From Burkholderia sp. Leaf177 (lineage in GTDB: Bacteria; Pseudomonadota; Gammaproteobacteria; Burkholderiales; Burkholderiaceae), in the NCBI RefSeq assembly GCF_001424345.1, contig NZ_LMPF01000007.1, forward strand, positions 1 to 64,000: a DNA stretch of 64,000 nt, read 5' to 3'. Every line of letters starts with the position of its first letter. Within the stretch, counting starts at the first letter, position 1. The notes beneath the pieces were generated by a model, which worked only from the letters and a program-made list of their open reading frames with translations, was not told the DNA's origin and did no database searches. Made by a program: the position numbers and the translations under genes. Positions 59,213-64,000 of the stretch are shown here, piece by piece.

Positions 59213-60532
59213 ATGGCCAGTACAGCGGGTGAGTTTCACCGGCCGGGCGCGGGCGCACCACCTTCAGCCTTCGAGGCGGCAACGTACAAGAAAGTCGCGT
59301 GGCGGCTCTCGCCGCTGTTGCTGCTTTGTTATGTGGTCGCGTATCTGGATCGTGTGAATGTGGGTTTTGCCAAGCTGCAAATGTCCACCGATCTCGGCTT
59401 GAGCGACGCCGTTTATGGCTTTGGAGCAGGCATCTTCTTCTTCGGCTATTTCATCTTCGAGATCCCGAGCAACGTCATCTTGCACAAGGTCGGCGCGCGC
59501 GTGTGGATTGCGCGGATCATGATCACATGGGGCATTCTTTCGGCGCTCACGATGTTCATCACCACGCCCGCCATGTTCTACGTGATGCGGTTTTTGTTGG
59601 GCGTCGCCGAAGCGGGATTTTTCCCTGGCATCATCTTGTATCTCACGTACTGGTTTCCTGCGGAACGGCGCGGCCGCATGACCACGTTGTTCATGACGGC
59701 GATTGCGGTTTCGGGGTTGATCGGCGGTCCGGTATCGGGCTGGATCATGAAGAACTTCGATGGCGTCAACGGCTGGCATTCGTGGCAGTGGTTGTTCTTG
59801 CTGGAAGGCATTCCATCGATCGTGGTCGGGGTTCTAGTTTTTATTTTCATGGATGACCGGATTGCAAAGGCCAAATGGCTGACCACGGAAGAGCGGGAAT
59901 TGCTGGAGCGGAATATCGCGAAGGACAATGTCGAGAAGGTCGATATGCCCGTGCGCGAAGTGCTGAAAAACGGCCGCGTGTGGCTGATGAGCCTGACGTA
60001 CTTTTCGTTCGTGATGGGTCTGTATGGCGTGAGTTTCTGGTTGCCTACGATCATCAAGGCGACGGGCGTCACGGATGCGCTGAATATCGGCTTGTTGTCG
60101 GCGATTCCGTTTGGTGCGGCTGTGATCGGCATGTTGCTCGTTGCGCGTAGTGCCGATAAGCGCGGCGAACGTCGGTGGCATATTGCCGTGCCTGCGGCGG
60201 TGGGGGCGTTGGGGCTGGTTTTATCGGTCGTGTGGTCCACTAATACGCCTCTGGCAATGCTCGGTCTTACGCTGGCAACCATGGGCATTCTCACTACGCT
60301 GCCGCTGTTCTGGAGTCTGCCGACGGCAATGCTGGCTGGAACGGGCGCCGCTGCCGGGATCGCGATGATTAACTCGCTTGGGAATCTGGCAGGGTTTTTG
60401 AGCCCTTATCTCGTGGGTTGGTTGAAGCAAGTGACGGCTTCCAATGCCAGCGGCATGTTTATGCTCGCCGCGTTCATGGTGCTGGGCGGGTTGCTGGCGT
60501 TGAGCGCGCCGAAGCGGATGGTGAATCGATAA
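59213..60532 (+). CDS. MFS transporter, anion:cation symporter (ACS) family
   Basis: 439 residues with 12 predicted membrane helices. The loop 1 region has LDRVNVGFAKLQMSTDLGLS, the hallmark of the ACS (phthalate/tartrate/sugar-acid) family, followed by FGYFIFEIPSNVILHKVGAR and GVAEAGFFPGIILYLTYWFP. Substrates of this family are organic anions taken up with protons. It follows the aldehyde dehydrogenase and SDR, and likely imports their substrate. Preceded by an AGGAG ribosome site. Confidence 0.92.
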   Translation: MASTAGEFHRPGAGAPPSAFEAATYKKVAWRLSPLLLLCYVVAYLDRVNVGFAKLQMSTDLGLSDAVYGFGAGIFFFGYFIFEIPSNVILHKVGARVWIARIMITWGILSALTMFITTPAMFYVMRFLLGVAEAGFFPGIILYLTYWFPAERRGRMTTLFMTAIAVSGLIGGPVSGWIMKNFDGVNGWHSWQWLFLLEGIPSIVVGVLVFIFMDDRIAKAKWLTTEERELLERNIAKDNVEKVDMPVREVLKNGRVWLMSLTYFSFVMGLYGVSFWLPTIIKATGVTDALNIGLLSAIPFGAAVIGMLLVARSADKRGERRWHIAVPAAVGALGLVLSVVWSTNTPLAMLGLTLATMGILTTLPLFWSLPTAMLAGTGAAAGIAMINSLGNLAGFLSPYLVGWLKQVTASNASGMFMLAAFMVLGGLLALSAPKRMVNR

Positions 60533-60887
60533 GGCTTGCGTTTGCGTTATCGAATGCAAGCGTTCGGTGACGCAAACTTCCTCTGCTCAAATCGCAGATC
60601 ACGCCGGTGATTACGTCGGCCATTGCAGCGCAACTCTCCCACGCTCCACCTCCGCGCCTCCCGCACCGCCCTAAGGCGCTCACACTGCGCACGCACCAAA
60701 ACCATGCATCCGGCGAATCGCGTCGGCGCATGCCAACGCCCCTTCCCGCCTGAAACCCACGCCCATCGAGCGTTCTCGTCACATTGGCATACCCCTTGCA
60801 GTGTCCCTTTAACTGACTCTCCGTCAGCGATATTAAAAATCCACCAGACACCCGCTTTAAAACAAACATATCGGCAAGGGGAATTAC
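60533..60887 (+). promoter_or_regulatory. urt operon upstream region with NtrC-like half-site
   Basis: 355 bases, no gene. GCACCA-AAA-CCATGC at 60693-60707 keeps one half of the NtrC consensus GCACCA-N3-TGGTGC, about 90 bases upstream of the sigma-54 element. A proper enhancer should have both halves, so this is tentative. Confidence 0.4.
60785..60800 (+). promoter_or_regulatory. Sigma-54 promoter of the urt operon
   Basis: TGGCATACCCCTTGCA matches the -24/-12 consensus TGGCAC-N5-TTGC, with the invariant GG and GC ten bases apart. It lies 88 bases before urtA. Confidence 0.8.
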
Positions 60888-62189
60888 ATGAAACGACGCA
60901 GTCTCCTGAAGTTCGGCTCCATGTCGGGCGCGCTCGCGATTGCGGGCCAACTGCCCATTTCAAAAGCGCAAGCCGCCGATACCGGACCGATCAAAGTCGG
61001 TGTTCTCCATTCGCTCTCGGGCACGATGGCGATCTCGGAAACATCGCTGAAAGACACTGCGCTGATGACCATCGCCCAGATCAACGCAAGCGGCGGCGTG
61101 CTCGGGCGTCAACTCGAACCGGTGGTCGTCGACCCGGCATCGAACTGGCCGCTCTTCGCCGAAAAAGCCCGTCAGTTGATCTCGCAAGACAAAGTGGCTG
61201 TGACGTTCGGCTGCTGGACGTCGGTATCGCGTAAATCGGTGTTGCCAGTGTTCGAAGAACTCAACGGCCTGCTCTTCTACCCCGTGCAGTACGAGGGCGA
61301 AGAAATGTCGAAGAACGTGTTCTACACGGGCGCAGCGCCGAACCAGCAAGCCATCCCCGCCACCGAATACCTGATGAGCAAGGAAGGCGGCGGCGCCAAG
61401 CGCTTCTTCCTGCTTGGCACCGACTACGTTTATCCGCGCACGACGAACAAGATCCTGCGCTCGTTCCTGCACTCGAAGGGTGTGAAGGACGACGACATTC
61501 AAGAGGTCTACACGCCGTTCGGCCACGCGGACTATCAGACCATCGTGGCAAATATCAAGACGTTCTCGCAAGGCGGCAAGACCTGCGTGATCTCGACGGT
61601 GAACGGCGATTCGAACGTGCCGTTCTATAAGGAACTCGGCAATCAAGGATTGAAAGCGACGGATGTTCCGGTCGTCGCGTTCTCGGTGGGTGAAGAAGAA
61701 CTGCGCGGTATCGATACAAAACCGTTGGTCGGCAATCTGGCCGCATGGAATTACTTCATGTCGCTGAAGAACCCGGAGAACACGAAGTTCAAGGCGATGT
61801 TCGCCGACTGGGTCAAGAAGAACAACTTGCCGGGCGGCACGAAGCGCGTGACGAACGACCCCATGGAAGCTACGTTCGTCGGCATCCACATGTGGAAGCA
61901 GGCGGTCGAAAAAGCGAAGAGTACGGATGTGGACAAAGTGCGTGTGGCGATGGTCGGCCAGAAGTTCGCGGCACCTAGCGGCTTCACGCTCGAGATGGAC
62001 GGCAATCACCATTTGCACAAGCCGGTGATGATCGGCGAAGTGCGTGCCGACGGTCAGTTCAACGTCGTGTGGCGTACGAAGACCGCGATCCGCGCGCAAC
62101 CGTGGAGCCCGTACATTCCGGGTAACGAGGGCAAGCCGGATGTGGTCAGCTCGATTCCGGAATTCCTGCGCCGCCGTCGCGTTGCATAA
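60888..62189 (+). CDS. urtA: Urea ABC transporter substrate-binding protein
   Basis: 433 residues. The N-terminus KRRSLLKFGSMSGALAIAG has a twin-arginine-like export motif, ending near KAQAA. The body is a type-I periplasmic-binding fold of the UrtA group: IKVGVLHSLSGTMAISETSL, FGCWTSVSRKSVLPVFEE, NGLLFYPVQYEGEE. It delivers urea to UrtBC with UrtDE as ATPases. First gene of the operon behind a sigma-54 site, consistent with nitrogen-limitation control. A hairpin separates it from urtB. Confidence 0.96.
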   Translation: MKRRSLLKFGSMSGALAIAGQLPISKAQAADTGPIKVGVLHSLSGTMAISETSLKDTALMTIAQINASGGVLGRQLEPVVVDPASNWPLFAEKARQLISQDKVAVTFGCWTSVSRKSVLPVFEELNGLLFYPVQYEGEEMSKNVFYTGAAPNQQAIPATEYLMSKEGGGAKRFFLLGTDYVYPRTTNKILRSFLHSKGVKDDDIQEVYTPFGHADYQTIVANIKTFSQGGKTCVISTVNGDSNVPFYKELGNQGLKATDVPVVAFSVGEEELRGIDTKPLVGNLAAWNYFMSLKNPENTKFKAMFADWVKKNNLPGGTKRVTNDPMEATFVGIHMWKQAVEKAKSTDVDKVRVAMVGQKFAAPSGFTLEMDGNHHLHKPVMIGEVRADGQFNVVWRTKTAIRAQPWSPYIPGNEGKPDVVSSIPEFLRRRRVA

Positions 62190-62218
62190 GCCTCAGTAAG
62201 TATTCAGTCGAAGACCGG

Positions 62219-62255
62219 ACCGCCGCGCTCGAAGCACAAATACAAGAGCGGCGGT
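62219..62255 (+). repeat. Stem-loop between urtA and urtB
   Basis: ACCGCC-GC-GCTC pairs with GAGC-GGCGGT around a 15-base loop, with GC bulged. No T tract follows, so it is probably an mRNA-stabilising or attenuating element that lets the binding protein outnumber the permease. Confidence 0.55.
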
Positions 62256-62282
62256 TCGCACGTTCTACCTGACAGGCCATTC

Positions 62283-63902
62283 ATGACTGATTCGATTTTT
62301 CGCTTCGCTCGCCGTGGCCTCTGCGCAATCCTGATTGCCTGCATGCCGCTGGCCGCGTTCGCCGCGCTGACAGCCGATGACCTCGCGCCCCTCGCCGCCG
62401 ACGACTTCGATGCCAAATCCGCTGCCATCGACAAGCTGATTGCGAACGCCGATGCACCTTCGGTCGCGGTTCTCAACGCGCTTTCCGACAGCACGCTCGT
62501 TGCCACCGACGCCGGCAAGGTGCTGATTCAAACCGACGATGGCAACAAGGACCCGCTGACCAACAAGACGGTGGAAGCGCCCGATGCGCAACCGGTCACA
62601 TTGAACAATCTGCTGCGCTCGAAGGTGTCTGGCGCGTTGTCCGGATTGCAACTGGCATCGCCGGATATTGAAAAGCGGCGCGCGGCAATCGATGAATTGC
62701 TGAAGAACGCCGATCCGTCGATCAAACCGCTCGTCGATAAAGCCCGCGCGCAAGAGACCGATCCCAAGCTTAAAAAGCGCCTCGATACGCTCTGGGCGAC
62801 GACCGCCCTTCACGATACCGACGCCAACAAGCGCCTCGAAGCCGTGCAACTGGTCGCGGCGCGCCACGACCTGGATATGAACGAACTGTTGCGTCCGATC
62901 GTCGTGAAGAACGCCGACGGCACCTTCGCCGAACCCGATGCACGCGTGCGCGCTGCGGCGCAGGCGGGTATAGAAGAGCTCGATTCCATTCAACGGCGCG
63001 GACAAGTTGTCGGCACGATCTTCGCGGGTTTATCGCTGGGAAGCGTCTTGTTGCTGGCCGCTTTGGGCCTTGCGATCACGTATGGGTTGATCGGCGTGAT
63101 CAACATGGCGCACGGCGAATTCCTGATGATCGGCGCGTACGCCACGTATGTGGTCCAGAACCTCGTGCAGCATTACGCGCCCGCCGCGTTCAACTGGTAT
63201 CCGCTGTTCGCGGTGCCGGTTTCGTTTGCGGCGGCGGCGGTTGTCGGCATCGTGCTCGAACGGCTGGTGTTGAAACATCTGTATGGACGTCCGCTTGAAA
63301 CGCTGCTGACTACGTTCGGCATCAGCCTGATTCTTATTCAGGCAACGCGCACGATCTTCGGCGCGCAAAACGTCCAGGTGACAAATCCTTCGTGGATGAG
63401 CGGCGGCGTGTCGGTCATGCAGAACCTGATCCTGCCTTATAACCGCCTGACGATTCTCGGCTTCTCGCTGGTTGTCGTGCTGCTTGCGTGGGTCGTGCTG
63501 ACGAAGACGCGGCTTGGCCTTTTTGTTCGCGCCGTCACGCAGAACCGCCGCATGGCGGCGTGCGTCGGCGTGAAGACAGCGCGCGTGGATTCCTATGCGT
63601 TCGCGTTCGGCGCGGGCATTGCCGGATTGGGCGGATGCGCGTTGTCGCAGATCGGCAATATCGGACCGGATCTGGGGCAGAGCTACATCATCGATTCATT
63701 CATGACGGTCGTGCTTGGCGGCGTCGGGCAACTGGCGGGAACGGTTATCGGCGGATTCGGGCTCGGGCTTGTCAGCAAGACGATCGAGCCGTTCTGGGGC
63801 GCGGTGCTCGCGAAGATCGCGGTGCTCGTGCTGATCGTGTTGTTCATCCAGAAGCGTCCTCAGGGCATGTTTGCACTGAAGGGCCGCAGCGCCGAGGTTT
63901 GA
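62283..63902 (+). CDS. urtB: Urea ABC transporter permease UrtB
   Basis: 539 residues. A signal-like N-terminal helix (about 8-28) and a helical, HEAT-like periplasmic domain (about 30-235, DIEKRRAAIDELLKNADPS) come before the LivH-type permease of eight or so helices (about 245-535), which contains GLIGVINMAHGEFLMIGAYA and the EAA-like VVLGGVGQLAGTVIGG. The large N-terminal domain is a normal UrtB trait that separates it from LivH. It forms the urea channel with UrtC. Confidence 0.95.
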   Translation: MTDSIFRFARRGLCAILIACMPLAAFAALTADDLAPLAADDFDAKSAAIDKLIANADAPSVAVLNALSDSTLVATDAGKVLIQTDDGNKDPLTNKTVEAPDAQPVTLNNLLRSKVSGALSGLQLASPDIEKRRAAIDELLKNADPSIKPLVDKARAQETDPKLKKRLDTLWATTALHDTDANKRLEAVQLVAARHDLDMNELLRPIVVKNADGTFAEPDARVRAAAQAGIEELDSIQRRGQVVGTIFAGLSLGSVLLLAALGLAITYGLIGVINMAHGEFLMIGAYATYVVQNLVQHYAPAAFNWYPLFAVPVSFAAAAVVGIVLERLVLKHLYGRPLETLLTTFGISLILIQATRTIFGAQNVQVTNPSWMSGGVSVMQNLILPYNRLTILGFSLVVVLLAWVVLTKTRLGLFVRAVTQNRRMAACVGVKTARVDSYAFAFGAGIAGLGGCALSQIGNIGPDLGQSYIIDSFMTVVLGGVGQLAGTVIGGFGLGLVSKTIEPFWGAVLAKIAVLVLIVLFIQKRPQGMFALKGRSAEV

Positions 63903-63917
63903 GATGCGAGGTTCAAT

Positions 63918-64000
63918 GTGAATACACCCAACGTCTCCGCGAATCTCGATGTCGCACCACAGCCCGACGAGCAGGCGAAGCGCGAAGGTTTCGCGCTGGG
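63918..64000 (+). CDS. urtC: Urea ABC transporter permease UrtC (5' end only)
   Basis: A GTG at 63918, preceded by GCGAGG, opens a frame MNTPNVSANLDVAPQPDEQA that continues past the window edge. Position directly after urtB (15 bases) identifies it as urtC, although this variable N-terminus alone does not prove it. An ATG at 63904 in another frame stops after five codons. Confidence 0.6.
   Translation, partial: MNTPNVSANLDVAPQPDEQAKREGFAL

Overview
The window is a stretch of GC-rich, densely coding proteobacterial chromosome, almost certainly from the Burkholderiaceae (Caballeronia or Paraburkholderia type, large chromosome). The grounds are gene order (gyrA-DUF2059-serC-pheA-hisC-tyrA-aroA-cmk-rpsA-ihfB-lapA-lapB-ugd-hldE-hldD), a one-piece tmRNA whose tag reads ANDETFALAA, a DUF2968 gene, an NAD-linked Fds formate dehydrogenase and a urt urea transporter. 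I see no rRNA, tRNA, CRISPR array, prophage or insertion sequence.

Region 1 (1-5.3 kb): start of etfB, an alpha/beta hydrolase, a histone-deacetylase-like amidohydrolase, lytic transglycosylase mltB, then cysM and a ComEA-like helix-hairpin-helix protein. Region 2 (5.3-23 kb): one long minus-strand block. It runs from gyrA through serC, pheA, hisC, tyrA and aroA (serine and aromatic amino acids), cmk, rpsA, ihfB, lapA/lapB (LPS assembly control) to ugd, hldE-kinase and hldD (LPS sugars). It resembles the pseudomonad gyrA-to-rpsA supraoperon, but intrinsic terminators cut it into sub-operons after DUF2059, after hisC and after ihfB.

Region 3 (23-31 kb): an OmpA-domain protein behind a long 5' region, ubiG-gph, ssrA (tmRNA), a large secreted PIG-L deacetylase with FG-GAP-like repeats, an orphan glycosyltransferase and a small secreted protein. 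Region 4 (31-38 kb): a FdsR/ModE-like regulator divergent from fdsG-fdsB-fdsA-fdsD, which encodes the soluble molybdenum NAD+ formate dehydrogenase. The usual fdsC is absent from this operon. A ParD/ParE-type toxin-antitoxin pair follows.

Region 5 (38-51.4 kb): accessory genes. These are a flavin monooxygenase, an ArsR-CDF metal efflux pair with a visible operator, a TPR protein with a glycosyltransferase-like C-terminus, an MHS-family transporter, a GNAT enzyme, an unrecognised membrane-anchored low-complexity protein, DUF2968, a class-I amidotransferase with a long disordered N-terminus, and a CPA2 antiporter. Region 6 (51.5-64 kb): PII protein and NAD synthetase, a FemAB-like acyltransferase, a GIY-YIG protein, inorganic pyrophosphatase, an aldehyde dehydrogenase/SDR/MFS catabolic operon, and the urea ABC transporter urtABC behind a clear sigma-54 promoter motif.

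Most of the window is ordinary core genome. The points most worth a second look are the fds operon lacking fdsC, the terminator-partitioned aromatic supraoperon, the ArsR operator abutting its start codon, the PIG-L/FG-GAP fusion, and the unrecognised 45.9-kb gene next to DUF2968. I do not see a clearly novel multi-gene system.
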